64,000 nt of DNA from Actinomycetota bacterium (GTDB lineage Bacteria; Actinomycetota; Thermoleophilia; Solirubrobacterales; 70-9), in NCBI GenBank assembly GCA_018268675.1, contig JAFDWB010000009.1, positions 1 to 64,000 of the forward strand, given 5' to 3'. Below, piece by piece: positions 24,445 through 34,000 of this stretch. Each line of letters starts with the position of its first letter. Position 1 is the first letter of the stretch. Both the position numbers and the translations under genes were made by a program. Under the pieces are notes generated by a model. That model worked only from the letters and a program-made list of their open reading frames with translations. It made no database searches and had not been told where the DNA came from.

Positions 24445-27173
24445 TGACGGCAGGGCGTTCGAATCGGAGGGGCCCGCTGTGGGCCTTCGCATCGGGGCTC
24501 GCCCTGGCCCTGGCCTTGGCGTTCGCCTGCGCGGGCACGGCCACGGCGACCGAGCCGATCGGCGCCTTCGAAACGACCACCTCGACCACCCAGGCCGGCG
24601 GCCACCCGGACCTGACCGCCTCCTTCTCGCTCGAAAACCCGGGGAAACCGGAGGCGGCGCAGAACGTCACCGTGGAAACGCCGCAGGGCCTCTTCGGCAA
24701 CCCGAACGCGATCCCGCAGTGCACCTCCGTTGCCTTCGCCACCGAGGAATGTCCGCCGACCTCGCAGGCCGGGCTGATCACCGTGCATGCTCTTTACGAA
24801 GGCAACCCCAACTACCTGCTCGGGACCGCGCCCGTCTATGACCTTCAGCCGTCCGAATCGCAGACGGCCCTGTTCGGCTTCATCGTCCCGACCCTCGACA
24901 TCCCGATCCAGATCCCGGTCTCGGTCCGCACCGGCAGCGACTACGGCCTGCGCTTCAACGTCGCCGAGATCACCCAGGTCACCCCGCTGGCCTCGGCCAG
25001 GATCACCTTCTGGGGGTTCCCGGCCGACAACGTCCACGCCGCCGAACGGTTCCCCAAAGGCGCACCTGGCCGGCCCGCCGGGTGCGCCGAACTCGCCGAC
25101 ACCAGTTGCCTCTCGACGCCGACCGAACTGACGATCACCCCGCATCCGCTCACCGACAACCCGATCGTGTGCACCGGTGCGCCGCTGGTCACGAAACTGA
25201 AGGTGCAGACCTACCAGGATCCTGAACATCTCTCCGAACGGGAAGCGACCTACCCGGAAACCACCGGCTGCGAGAAGGTCGTCTTCAAACCGCTGCTCTA
25301 CTCGAAGCCGACGAGCAGCGAAACGGACTCGCCCTCGGGCCTCGACATCACCCTGAAGGACGAACAGTTCCTCGGCTACGCGGTGTCGCCGTCCCAGATC
25401 CGCGACTCCGCGGTCACCCTGCCACCGGGCCTGACGATCAACCCCGACGCCGCCGACGGGCAGACCGCGTGCACCGACGCCCAGGCCAGGTTCGGCACCG
25501 AGGAACCGGCCGAATGCCCGGACAGCTCGAAGATCGGGACCGTCACGTTGCACACCGTCGCCCTGTCGGGGCCGCTCCCGGGCTCGCTCTACATCGGCGA
25601 ACCGCTGCCCGGCAACCAGTACCGCCTGTTCCTCGTGGTCAGCGGCTTCGGCATCAACGCGAAGCTGGTCGGCGTGGTCAGACCGAACCCGCAGACCGGA
25701 CAGGTGACCGTCTACTTCGAAGAACTGCCGCAGGTGCCGTTCGACACCTTCGAAATCCACCTGTTCTCCTCCGACCGCGGCCTGATGGCGACCCCGACCG
25801 TCTGCACGATCTACAAGACGCAGGCGTCGTTCGTGCCCTGGGACGCGCTGCTGCCGGAAGTGAGCTCGGCGCAGACCTTCGGCCTGACCTCGGGCCCACA
25901 CGGCACTTCCTGCCCGGGGCAGGTCCGGCCGTTCAACCCGACCCAGGTGGCCGGCACGTCGAACCCGGTGGCGGGCGCGCACTCGAGCTTCGCGCTGAAG
26001 CTGGAACGCGAAGACGGCGACCAGTACCTGGGCAAGCTGAACTTCACGATGCCGCCCGGGTTGAGCGCCGACCTGCACGGGGTGACCTACTGCCCCGACG
26101 CGGCGATCGTTGCCGCTGCCAACACTCCCGGACGGGTCGAGCGGGCGAACCCGAGTTGCCCGGCGAGCTCGGAAATCGGCGTCTCCAACGTCGCCGCCGG
26201 GCCGGGAAGCCACCCCTTCCACGCCACCGGGAAGATCTATATGGCGGGTCCCTTCCAGGGCGCCCCGCTGAGCCTTGTGGTGGTCACCCCGGCGCTTGCC
26301 GGACCGTATGACTACGGGACCGTGGTGGTCCGGGTCGCTCTCAACATCGACCAGCACGATGCGCACGTGATCGCCGACTCGGAAACGGTGCCGCAGATCA
26401 TCGGCGGCATCCCGCTGCGGCTGCGGTCGATCGAAGTGAACATCAACCGGCCGAACTTCATGCTGAATCCGACCAACTGCTCCCCCTTCAGCGTCAAGAG
26501 CCAGGGGATCGGCGACCAGGGCACGGCGGCCGAATTCTCGTCTTACTTCCACGTGAACAACTGCCAGACGATGCCGTTCAAGCCGACGATGAAGATCAGG
26601 CAGCTGGGCGGCAAAGGGCAGACGAAGCGCGCCAAGGACCCGTCCATGCAGTTCGATCTCAACACCCGGCCCGGCGACGCGAACATCAAGTCGGTGGCGG
26701 TGACGCTGCCGAAAGCATTCGCGATCGACCAGCGCCACCTCGGCAACATCTGCTCGAAAGCCGAACTGGCGGCCACCCGCTGCGCCGGCAGGGCGCCGAT
26801 CGGGACGGTCTCGACCGAAACGCCGCTGCTCGAAAAGCCGCTCTCGGGGCTCGCCTACGCGGTCTCCGGCTTCGGCAAGCTGCCCCACCTCGCCTTCATC
26901 CTGGGCGGCCAGGTGATGCTGATCCCCGAAGCCGAATCTTCCTCGGTCCAGGGCGGTCATCTCAAAACCGTGGTGCCCGTCGTCCCCGACGCGCCGATCG
27001 GTCACTTCCGCCTCACGCTCTACGGCGGCAAGCGCGGCTACCTGACCAACACCAGGTCGCTGTGTGCCTCGGCGGCGGTGACCACGGTGGAATACGTGGC
27101 CCAGAGCGGCAAGAAGCTCACCCAGAGGGTGACGACGCAAACCGCCTGCAAGGCGAAAGGCAAGACCAGCTGA
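24444..27173 (+). CDS. Giant exported protein B', paralogue of B
   Basis: 909 residues with a signal sequence (LWAFASGLALALALAFACAG). The mature start PIGAFETTTSTTQAGGHPDL parallels B. Matching blocks in the same order include GNPNAIPQCTSVAFATEECP, GSDYGLRFNVAEITQVTPLA, SGLDITLKDEQFLG, PLPGNQYRLFLVVSGFGINA, FEIHLFSSDRGLMATPTVC, NPTNCSPFSVKSQG, TPLLEKPLSGLAYAVSGFGK and LYGGKRGYLTNTRSLCA. Unlike B it has no long Lys tail, ending KACKAKGKTS-like. The start ATG shares one base with the preceding TGA (TGATG). The repeated even spacing of Cys pairs suggests tandem disulfide-bonded beta domains. Function unknown; the pairing A with B and A' with B' suggests the two kinds work together. Confidence 0.83.
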   Translation: MTAGRSNRRGPLWAFASGLALALALAFACAGTATATEPIGAFETTTSTTQAGGHPDLTASFSLENPGKPEAAQNVTVETPQGLFGNPNAIPQCTSVAFATEECPPTSQAGLITVHALYEGNPNYLLGTAPVYDLQPSESQTALFGFIVPTLDIPIQIPVSVRTGSDYGLRFNVAEITQVTPLASARITFWGFPADNVHAAERFPKGAPGRPAGCAELADTSCLSTPTELTITPHPLTDNPIVCTGAPLVTKLKVQTYQDPEHLSEREATYPETTGCEKVVFKPLLYSKPTSSETDSPSGLDITLKDEQFLGYAVSPSQIRDSAVTLPPGLTINPDAADGQTACTDAQARFGTEEPAECPDSSKIGTVTLHTVALSGPLPGSLYIGEPLPGNQYRLFLVVSGFGINAKLVGVVRPNPQTGQVTVYFEELPQVPFDTFEIHLFSSDRGLMATPTVCTIYKTQASFVPWDALLPEVSSAQTFGLTSGPHGTSCPGQVRPFNPTQVAGTSNPVAGAHSSFALKLEREDGDQYLGKLNFTMPPGLSADLHGVTYCPDAAIVAAANTPGRVERANPSCPASSEIGVSNVAAGPGSHPFHATGKIYMAGPFQGAPLSLVVVTPALAGPYDYGTVVVRVALNIDQHDAHVIADSETVPQIIGGIPLRLRSIEVNINRPNFMLNPTNCSPFSVKSQGIGDQGTAAEFSSYFHVNNCQTMPFKPTMKIRQLGGKGQTKRAKDPSMQFDLNTRPGDANIKSVAVTLPKAFAIDQRHLGNICSKAELAATRCAGRAPIGTVSTETPLLEKPLSGLAYAVSGFGKLPHLAFILGGQVMLIPEAESSSVQGGHLKTVVPVVPDAPIGHFRLTLYGGKRGYLTNTRSLCASAAVTTVEYVAQSGKKLTQRVTTQTACKAKGKTS

Positions 27174-27188
27174 CAGTGGAGGAGATAA

Positions 27189-27836
27189 ATGCAGGCATCA
27201 GGGATCAAAAAGCAGATTCGCAGCCACCTCACCTACGCCAACGTGATGGCGACGATCGCGGTGTTCCTCACCCTCGGTGGGGCGACCGCGGTGGCGGCCG
27301 GCGCGCTCGGTAAGAACACGGTCGGCTCGCGGCAGCTGAAGGCGCAATCGGTGACCACCGGCAAGATCGCCAACAACGCGATCACCGGCGCCAAAGTCGC
27401 CAACGGCTCGCTGACCGGCGCCGACATCAACGTCGGCGCGCTCGGGACCGTCCCCAGCGCCACCACGGCGGGTTCGGCCGGTAACGCCAACACGGTCGGC
27501 GGCCACGCGGCGGCCTGCCCCGGCGGGACGACCTTGATCCGCGGCCTCTGCTTCGACTCCGCCGCCAACCCGGTCGCGCCCACCCAGGCGGCGGCCGCCG
27601 ATGCCTGCGCGGCCAAGGGCGGCTGGCTGCCCAGCCCGATGGAGCTCTACGAGGTGCGCAGCATCCTCAACCTGGGCACCGGCGTCGGCGACGAACACCA
27701 GTTCACCAACGAGGTGTACGCCAACACCGCCGGGTCGAACTACTCGACCGTGGTCGTCGACGGCGAAGGTGCGATCACCGAGCAGGGCACGAACGAGCCT
27801 TCGCGCTACACCTGCGTGTACCCACTCGTCCGCTAG
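27189..27836 (+). CDS. Exported protein with LTYANVMATIAVFLTLGG leader
   Basis: 215 residues. The N-terminus KKQIRSHLTYANVMATIAVF runs into a hydrophobic LGGATAVAAG helix, a leader type I associate with Thermoleophilia exported proteins (from memory, not a search). Residues ~45-95 are a repeat-like stretch of GSRQLKAQSVTTGKIANNAI and similar Asn/Gly/Thr/Val-rich units, likely a beta-helix stalk. The last ~110 residues, with two Cys pairs (AACPGGTTLIRGLCFD, DACAAKGGWLPSPMELYEV, YTCVYPL), resemble a small C-type-lectin or DUF1566-like globular head. It begins 15 bases after B' behind a GGAGGAGA ribosome site, so it belongs to the same operon. Role unknown, presumably displayed on the cell surface. 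Confidence 0.82.
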   Translation: MQASGIKKQIRSHLTYANVMATIAVFLTLGGATAVAAGALGKNTVGSRQLKAQSVTTGKIANNAITGAKVANGSLTGADINVGALGTVPSATTAGSAGNANTVGGHAAACPGGTTLIRGLCFDSAANPVAPTQAAAADACAAKGGWLPSPMELYEVRSILNLGTGVGDEHQFTNEVYANTAGSNYSTVVVDGEGAITEQGTNEPSRYTCVYPLVR

Positions 27837-27844
27837 CCGTGAGC

Positions 27845-28642
27845 ATGGGAAACAGCCTGGCAAAGCTCGTCTGCGCGAGCGCCCTCGCAATCGTGTTGCT
27901 CCTGACCGCCCTGGCGGTGTCCGCCGCGGGCGAAATCGCCCAGGTGGGCAACCTGCAGGTGTCGTTCAACGGCGGCATCGCGCCGATCAAGCTGCCGCGC
28001 TCCGAAGCTGTCCCGGTCACCGTGCAGACGGCAGGCAAGATCAAGACCACCGACCGCTCGACCCCGCCGAAGCTCGAACGGATCCTGCTGTCGATCAACT
28101 CCAAGGGGGTGATCCAGACCAAGGGCCTGCCGACCTGCTCGCTGGCGAAGCTCGAATCGATCTCCGCGGCGGGGGCCAAGAAGGCCTGCGCGGGAGCACT
28201 CATCGGGCACGGCAACGTCACCTCCCGCGTTTCCTTGCCGGGGCAGGGGGCGTTCGCCTCCAACGGTGGGCTGCTGGCCTTCAACGGGAAGATCCACGGT
28301 GGACCCGCGATTCTCGCCCAGGTGGCCTCCGGCGCGCCGCTGCCGTTGACCTACGTGATCGTCTTCGAAGTGAAGAAGACGAAGGGCACCTTCGGCACCG
28401 AACTGATCGGGACCCTGCCTCCGATCGCCTCCGAATACGGATACATCTCGGCGTTCAACCTGACGCTCGGTCGTACCTACACCTACAAGGGCGAAAAGCT
28501 GAGCTACGCGTCCGCCTCCTGTCCGGCACCGAAGGGCTTTCCCGGCGCGACGTTCCCGTTCGCCAAGGCGGCCTACGAATTCGCCGGCGGCCTGGCGGTA
28601 CGGAGCACCCTGGTGCGCGAATGCAAGGTGCGGGGCGGATGA
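27845..28642 (+). CDS. Small secreted protein, tandem paralogue 1
   Basis: 265 residues (GTG 27839 would add two). Signal sequence LVCASALAIVLLLTALAVSA. The mature protein is beta-rich with the pattern VGNLQVSFNGGIAPIKLPRS, VQTAGKIKTTDRSTPPKLER, TKGLPTCSLAKLESISAAGA and CAGALIGHGNVTSRV, and later GRTYTYKGEKLSYASASCPA. The next gene (28668) encodes the same pattern, so the two arose by tandem duplication. Three to four Cys residues probably form disulfides. No catalytic motif. It is part of the exported-protein operon. Confidence 0.82.
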   Translation: MGNSLAKLVCASALAIVLLLTALAVSAAGEIAQVGNLQVSFNGGIAPIKLPRSEAVPVTVQTAGKIKTTDRSTPPKLERILLSINSKGVIQTKGLPTCSLAKLESISAAGAKKACAGALIGHGNVTSRVSLPGQGAFASNGGLLAFNGKIHGGPAILAQVASGAPLPLTYVIVFEVKKTKGTFGTELIGTLPPIASEYGYISAFNLTLGRTYTYKGEKLSYASASCPAPKGFPGATFPFAKAAYEFAGGLAVRSTLVRECKVRGG

Positions 28643-28667
28643 ACGGCGACTCAGACAGGAGGGTGGG

Positions 28668-29453
28668 ATGAAGAAGCGCAGCGGCAGAAGCCGGCTCAAG
28701 GTTGTCGTCCTCGGGTTGGCCCTGACGGCGGTGGCGGCCGGGCTGGCGTCGGTCGCGGTCGCCGACACGGTGACGGCGGGCAACGTGACGATCTCGATCG
28801 AAGGCGCGGTGTCGCCGCAGAAGCTGCCGAAGACGACGCCGGCGCCGATCACGCTCACCGTCTCCGGCTCGGTCAAGACGACCGACGGCTCCCACCCGCC
28901 GGCGCTCAAGACCATCGCGCTCGAATTCGACAAGAACGGCGGGATCTACACCCAGGGCCTGCCGACCTGCAACCCGGCGAAGCTGATCTCGACCCTCACC
29001 GCGCAGGCGAGGAAGGTGTGCGGCCCGGCCCTGGTCGGCACCGGCACGGTCTCGGCCCAGATCCTCTTCCCCGAACAGGCGCCGTTCAACGCCTCGGGAC
29101 CGCTGCTGATCTTCAACGGCAAGCCCAAAGGCGGCAAACCGGTGTTGGTCTTCCACGTCCACGCCAACGTGCCCGCGCCGACCACTTTCGTCACCGAGGG
29201 CGTCATCTCCAAGGCCTCGGGCAAATACGGCACCTCGACCGAAATCGCGATCCCGACGATCGTCAGCGGCCAGGGCTCGCTGACCTCCTTCAAGGCCACC
29301 CTGCACAAAACCTGGACCTACAAGGGGCAGAAGCGGAGCCTGCTGTTCGCCAAATGCCCGACCGGATCGCTGTTCGCCCACGGTGAATTCGACTTCGTCA
29401 ACGGGACGAAGATCGCCGGCGAAGTCGCGAAAGCCTGCACCCCGACGAAATGA
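28668..29453 (+). CDS. Small secreted protein, tandem paralogue 2
   Basis: 261 residues with a signal sequence (LKVVVLGLALTAVAAGLASVAVA) behind an AGGAGGG ribosome site. It matches the 27845 protein along its whole length: VTAGNVTISIEGAVSPQKLP, VSGSVKTTDGSHPPALKTIA, YTQGLPTCNPAKLISTLTAQ, ARKVCGPALVGTGTVSAQIL, HKTWTYKGQKRSLLFAKCP. Cys positions are conserved between the two. The repeated YTYKG/WTYKGQK strand and the TxGLPTC box are good search seeds for the family. Function unknown. Confidence 0.82.
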   Translation: MKKRSGRSRLKVVVLGLALTAVAAGLASVAVADTVTAGNVTISIEGAVSPQKLPKTTPAPITLTVSGSVKTTDGSHPPALKTIALEFDKNGGIYTQGLPTCNPAKLISTLTAQARKVCGPALVGTGTVSAQILFPEQAPFNASGPLLIFNGKPKGGKPVLVFHVHANVPAPTTFVTEGVISKASGKYGTSTEIAIPTIVSGQGSLTSFKATLHKTWTYKGQKRSLLFAKCPTGSLFAHGEFDFVNGTKIAGEVAKACTPTK

Positions 29454-29470
29454 ACAGGAGCTGAAGACCG

Positions 29471-29953
29471 ATGAAGATCAAAGCCGTCGCGGTGGCCGTC
29501 GCCGCCGTCTTCCTGCTGGTCGCGGTACCGCTCGCCTTCGCCGCCGAACAGACCAAGGAAACCTACGTGGCCGAAGTGGAACCGATCTGCGAAGCGAACA
29601 CCAAAGCCAACGAAAAACTCCTCAAGAACGTGAAACCGGAGGTCAAGGCGGGGAAGCTGGGGCCCGCCGGGGCCAGCCTGCTCCAGGCGGCGAGAGCGCT
29701 GAAGAAGACCTGGTCGGAATTGAGCGCGGTGCCGCAGCCCGCCGCCGACGCGGCGAAGCTGACCAAGTGGCTCGGCTACGTGAAGACCGAGGCCACGCTC
29801 TTCGAAAAGGCGGGCAAGCTGTTGAAGTCGGGAAAGAAGGCGCAGGCCCAGCAGATCGTCAACAAGCTGAGTCGCAATGCCAACCTCGCCAATTTCGAAG
29901 TCGTCAGCTTCGGCTTCCACTACTGCAAGTTTGAACCCTCGAAATTCCTCTGA
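29471..29953 (+). CDS. Small secreted helical protein
   Basis: 160 residues. Signal sequence KAVAVAVAAVFLLVAVPLAFA, then an almost wholly alpha-helical, Lys/Ala-rich mature protein with two cysteines (VEPICEANTKANEK and FGFHYCKFEPSKFL). The pattern of an early EPIC-x-AN and a late YC is familiar from small secreted or lipoprotein-like proteins of Actinobacteria that lack a known function. It starts 17 bases after the previous stop, behind GGAGC, within the same operon. It is followed at once by a lipoprotein gene. Confidence 0.8.
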   Translation: MKIKAVAVAVAAVFLLVAVPLAFAAEQTKETYVAEVEPICEANTKANEKLLKNVKPEVKAGKLGPAGASLLQAARALKKTWSELSAVPQPAADAAKLTKWLGYVKTEATLFEKAGKLLKSGKKAQAQQIVNKLSRNANLANFEVVSFGFHYCKFEPSKFL

Positions 29954-29960
29954 GAGACGG

Positions 29961-30503
29961 GTGCCGCCGAGCGCGCTTGCCGCCCTCTTCGTCACGCTCG
30001 TGATCGGACTGGGCGGCTGCGGCTCGGGCTCGGGGTCGGATCCGGGGGTGGGCTCGGGGTCGTCCTCGACCGGAACCTCGTCCCACTCCAGCATCACCGG
30101 GTTCGGCGCCGTCGCCGGCGGCCACGAGAAGGCCGCGGTGGCGGCCGCCGTCCACTCCTTCCTGACCGCGCTCGCCAACCACGACTACCCCGGGCTCTGC
30201 GGCCGCATCACCGCGTCCAACCGCAAGCAACTCCGGTCCTTCGGCGAAGGGGGGAGCGGGGCCGGCGGTTGCGCGACGGTGCTGAGGAAGCTGCTCAACC
30301 CGGGGGTGGCGGGCGAAGCCCGCCGGGCCGCGGCGGCGCCGGTCAAGTCGGTGCGGATCGAAGGCGAAACGGCCTTCGCCCTCTTCACGCCCAAGGGCGG
30401 CTCGGCCAGCTACCTGGTGATGCGCGCAGAAGGGGGCGGGTGGAAGGCGATCAGCCTGACCCCGGGCACCCCGCTCGACCCGACGGCGACGGCCAACCCC
30501 TAG
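29961..30503 (+). CDS. Putative lipoprotein
   Basis: 180 residues from GTG 29961, chosen because the signal peptide VPPSALAALFVTLVIGLGGC then ends in a lipobox (LGGC). A longer frame reaching back into the preceding gene is unlikely. The mature part begins with a Gly/Ser-rich linker. An NTF2-like or DUF-type helical/beta domain follows, with FLTALANHDYPGLCGRITAS and KSVRIEGETAFALFTPKGGS plus SYLVMRAEGGGWKAIS, typical of small exported domains with a WK-x-I final strand. It is likely anchored to the outer face of the membrane. It lies between the helical secreted protein and another lipoprotein. Confidence 0.77.
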   Translation: MPPSALAALFVTLVIGLGGCGSGSGSDPGVGSGSSSTGTSSHSSITGFGAVAGGHEKAAVAAAVHSFLTALANHDYPGLCGRITASNRKQLRSFGEGGSGAGGCATVLRKLLNPGVAGEARRAAAAPVKSVRIEGETAFALFTPKGGSASYLVMRAEGGGWKAISLTPGTPLDPTATANP

Positions 30504-30507
30504 GCCG

Positions 30508-31080
30508 ATGCCCCGACCGCTCGCAGCCATCCTCGTCGCGCTCGCCCTCCTCGCGCTCGCCGGCTGCGGCTCGTCCGGCTCCACCAGCGGCGGCTCGACC
30601 CCGGGCAAGCCGAGCCAGGCGGAGATCGAACGGAGCCAGGCCGAAGCCGAAAAGGGCGCGAAGGCGACGGCGCGGAGCGCCAAGGCGGCGGAAGAAAGCG
30701 CGCCGAAGGGGGCCTCGCGGACCCTGCGCGGCATCTACCGGGCCTTCCCGGCGCCGTCGAAGGGCTCCCTGGAACCGGCGGCCAGGAAGGCGGTGGCGGC
30801 GGGCGAAGCGGCCTGTCGGGGCAAGACCCCGGTGCAGGTGAAGGAGGAGTTCTACGCCGCGGCCAAGCGCTACCTCGAACCCGAACAGGCGAAGATGATC
30901 GGCCGCATCGCGAGCTTCGAACGCCAGGCGGCCACCGAACAGGGATTCGTCGCGGGCCAGCTCGCCGCCGACACCTACGCCGCCACGCTGTCCGAAGAAG
31001 CGGCCCGCCCGGGGTACCAGGGGTGCGTCTACTCCCTCGCCCGGCAGGTCGAGAAGCAACTGGCGCCGGGGAGCCAGTAG
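30508..31080 (+). CDS. Putative lipoprotein, helical
   Basis: 190 residues. The signal peptide LAAILVALALLALAGC has a clear lipobox (LAGC). The mature part has a Ser/Gly linker, a charged coiled-coil-like helix (QAEIERSQAEAEKGAKATAR) and a helical domain with AGEAACRGKTPVQVKEEFY and a late PGYQGCVYSLARQVEKQL (two Cys). The stop codon TAG shares its last base with the GTG start of the MmpL gene, so the lipoprotein and the transporter are translationally coupled. An accessory or adaptor role to the MmpL transporter is a reasonable inference. Confidence 0.8.
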   Translation: MPRPLAAILVALALLALAGCGSSGSTSGGSTPGKPSQAEIERSQAEAEKGAKATARSAKAAEESAPKGASRTLRGIYRAFPAPSKGSLEPAARKAVAAGEAACRGKTPVQVKEEFYAAAKRYLEPEQAKMIGRIASFERQAATEQGFVAGQLAADTYAATLSEEAARPGYQGCVYSLARQVEKQLAPGSQ

Positions 31081-34000
31081 TGCCGTTCAGCCTCCGCCAC
31101 CCGCGCTTGACCCTGGGCGCGGCGCTCCTCGTCATCGTCGTCCTCGGCGTCATCGGCCTGCGCGTGCAGGACAGCCTCTCGCCGACCTCGCTGGACGTCG
31201 CCGGCACCGAGTCCTCGCGGGCCGAAGCCGAGCTCCACCGGTACTTCGGCGACTCCGCCCCGTTCGCGATCCTCCTGCGCGGCCCCGAAGCCGAACTCGA
31301 ACGCCAGGGCCCGGAACTTGTGCGGGCGCTCCGCGCCGATCCCGAAGACCGCAAGGTCACCACGATCTCGCCCTGGGACAAGGGCTCGGTGGCGCGCCTG
31401 CGCCCGGGGCCGAACCGGGCCCTGATCCTGGTCGACTTCCACGTCTCCGTTCAGGAGGCGGTGGACCACACCGTCCCCTACCTCAACGAACTGCTGGAAC
31501 ACCAGGTGAAGGCGCCGGTGACCGCGACCCAGACCGGCTTCGCCAGCCTCTCGCGGGCGATCCAGGACGAATCGATCTCCTCCTCGGAGCGCGGCGAGCT
31601 GATCGCCCTGCCGGTGTTGCTGTTGGTGCTCTTCTTCGTCTTCCGCTCGCCGATCGCGGCGCTGATCCCGCTGTGCTTCGGCGCGATCACCGTGGTCACC
31701 AGCCGCGGCGTCCTCCAGCTCGCCTCCCACTCGCTCTCGATCGATGCCTTCGCCCTGACCGTGAGCACGATGATGGGGCTGGCGCTGGGGGTGGACTACG
31801 CGCTGCTGATGGTGTCCCGCTACCGCGAGGAGCTGGCCGCCGGGCTCGAGCCCCTGCAGGCGGTGATCAACACCCGCCGCTCCGCCGGGCGGACGATCAT
31901 CTTCGCCGGGTCGACGCTCTTCCTCTCGATGTTCGTCTCGATCTTCATCCTGCCCGGGTCCCTGCTCGTCTCCCTGGCGGGCACCGTGATCATCGTCGTC
32001 GTGATCAGCGTGCTGGTCGCGACCCTGGTGGCGCCGCCGCTGCTGGTGATGGTCGGGACCAACGTCGACCGGTGGCGGATCGGCTCGGCGGCCGGCGGGC
32101 GCTCGCGGCTGATGGCCTTCGTCAACGCCGCCCTGCGCCGGCCGGTCGTCGCCGTGCTCGTCATCGGCGCCGTCGTCCTCTGCCTGGCTGCGCCCGCGGT
32201 CGGGCTGAAGACCGGCCCGCCCTCGACCGAACAGCTGCCGACCGACAACCAGCAGCGCAAGGACGCCGAAGCGGTCGACGCCGGCGCCGGGCCGGGGTGG
32301 GAGGCCCCCTACATCCTCGTCGCCTCGACCGAACGCGGGCCGATCACCGCCGACCCGGTCTTCCACGAACTGACCGCGTGGCAGGGGAAGGTCGCCGAAG
32401 ACCCCGCGGTCCAGGCCGTGATCGGGCCGGCCCAGGTAGGGAAGAAGGTCGCGCCGCTGCAGAAGTCGAGCCGGCAGATCATGGGCGCGAACGGCGAAGG
32501 TGGCAGGCGGCTCGCCGAACTGCGCGAACTAGGGCCGAAGCTGGCGCGGGCCGAGCGTGGGATCGCCCGCATCCGCTCCGGCCTGATCGAAGCCGCCGAG
32601 GGGGCCGGGCTGCTCGGCCAGGGCTCGGGGCGGGCGGAAGGCGGCGCGACGACGATCGCCGGCGGCATCGCCAGGGCGCAGAAAGGGGGAGAACGGGCGA
32701 TCGGGGCGATCGCCAGGATCGCCGGTGGCGCGGGCGAACTCGCCGCCGGCCAGAGCGAAGCCAAGGTCGGCTCGCTCTCGCTCAAGCTCGGCCTCTCCAC
32801 CCTGCTGAAGGACCTGCGCTCGAACGGTCTCGGCAAGGCGCGGCAGCTTCGCGACACCCTGCAGAAGGCCGCCGCCGCCAACCCCGAACTGGCGGGCGCT
32901 CTCTCGGAGGCCCAGCGGCTGGTCCTGCACCTGTCCCTGAACCGCAACGAAGTCCGGCATCTGCGGGGCGAATCGCAGCGCCTGCACGGCGGCGAGTCGC
33001 GGCTCCTGGCCGGGAGCCAGGCACTTCACAAGGGGGCGAAGCGGCTGGAAACCGCGGCGCGCGAACTGCCCGCCGGCCTGAACCGGCTCTACGGCGGCGC
33101 GCGGCGCCTCGCCACCGGGCTGACCCAGTTGCAGGCGGGCGCCGAAGCGCTCGAAACGCATCTTTCGAGCGGGTCTCAGAAGGCCGAACCGCTGCAGACC
33201 GGGCTCCACCACGCGAGCGTCAAAGTCTCGGCCGGGGCGGGCGCGCTGACCGACCAGGTCGGGCGCCTCCACCACCGCTCGCCGGGGATCTTCGAATCCG
33301 GCTACTACGTCCTCTCGGCCCTCGACGGCGCGGGTCCGCGCCAGCGGCAGAGCGCCGCCACCGCGATCGACCTTGAAAAGGGCGGCCAGGCGGCGGCGAT
33401 CCTGGTCATCCCCCACTACACCTTCAACACCCCCGGCTCGGTGGACCTCTACCAGCGGCTGCAGCGCTACGCCGGCGAACTCGAAGCCCGCAGCGGGCTC
33501 CGGGTCGGCGTCGCGGGCGGCGCCGCCCAGCTGACCGACTACAGCAACGTCACCCGCGAATCGATCCCGATCGTCGTCATCGCGATCACCCTGGTCACCT
33601 TCCTGGTGATGGTGGTGGTGCTGCGCGCCGTCCTGCTGGCGGCCCTCGCGGTGGCGCTCAACCTCCTCTCGGTGGCGGTCGCCTTCGGCGTCCTGACGCT
33701 GCTCTTCAACGTCCCCGCCGGGTACCCGCTGGGCGGCAACAGCTACGTCGACGCGGTCGGCGCGGTGATGATCTTCGGCGTCATCTTCGGGCTCTCGATC
33801 GACTACGCGGTCTTCCTGCTGATGCGGATGCGGGAGAGCCACGACGAGGACGGCGACCACGCCAGGGCGATCGCCTTCGGCCTCGAGAAGACGGCGCGGG
33901 TGATCACCGGCGCGGCGCTGATCATGATGGCCGTCTTCATCGTCTTCGCGGGCGCGCCGATCGCCACCGTGAGCCAGCTCGGCATCGGGCTCACCGTGGC

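Noticed and set aside
24189-27140. A 983-codon open frame on the minus strand opposite protein B'
   Set aside because: It is the mirror of a GC-rich coding gene; its product is an Arg/Gly/Val-rich string without domains, start signal or ribosome site. Similar long antisense frames at 22228-24234, 14344-15972 and 17621-19048 were dropped for the same reason.
13240-31080. The exported-protein operon as a horizontally acquired island or prophage
   Set aside because: Third-position GC is as high as elsewhere except for the Glu codon, no integrase, transposase, attachment site or phage structural gene is present, and the leader type fits the same phylum. A tRNA gene is not adjacent.
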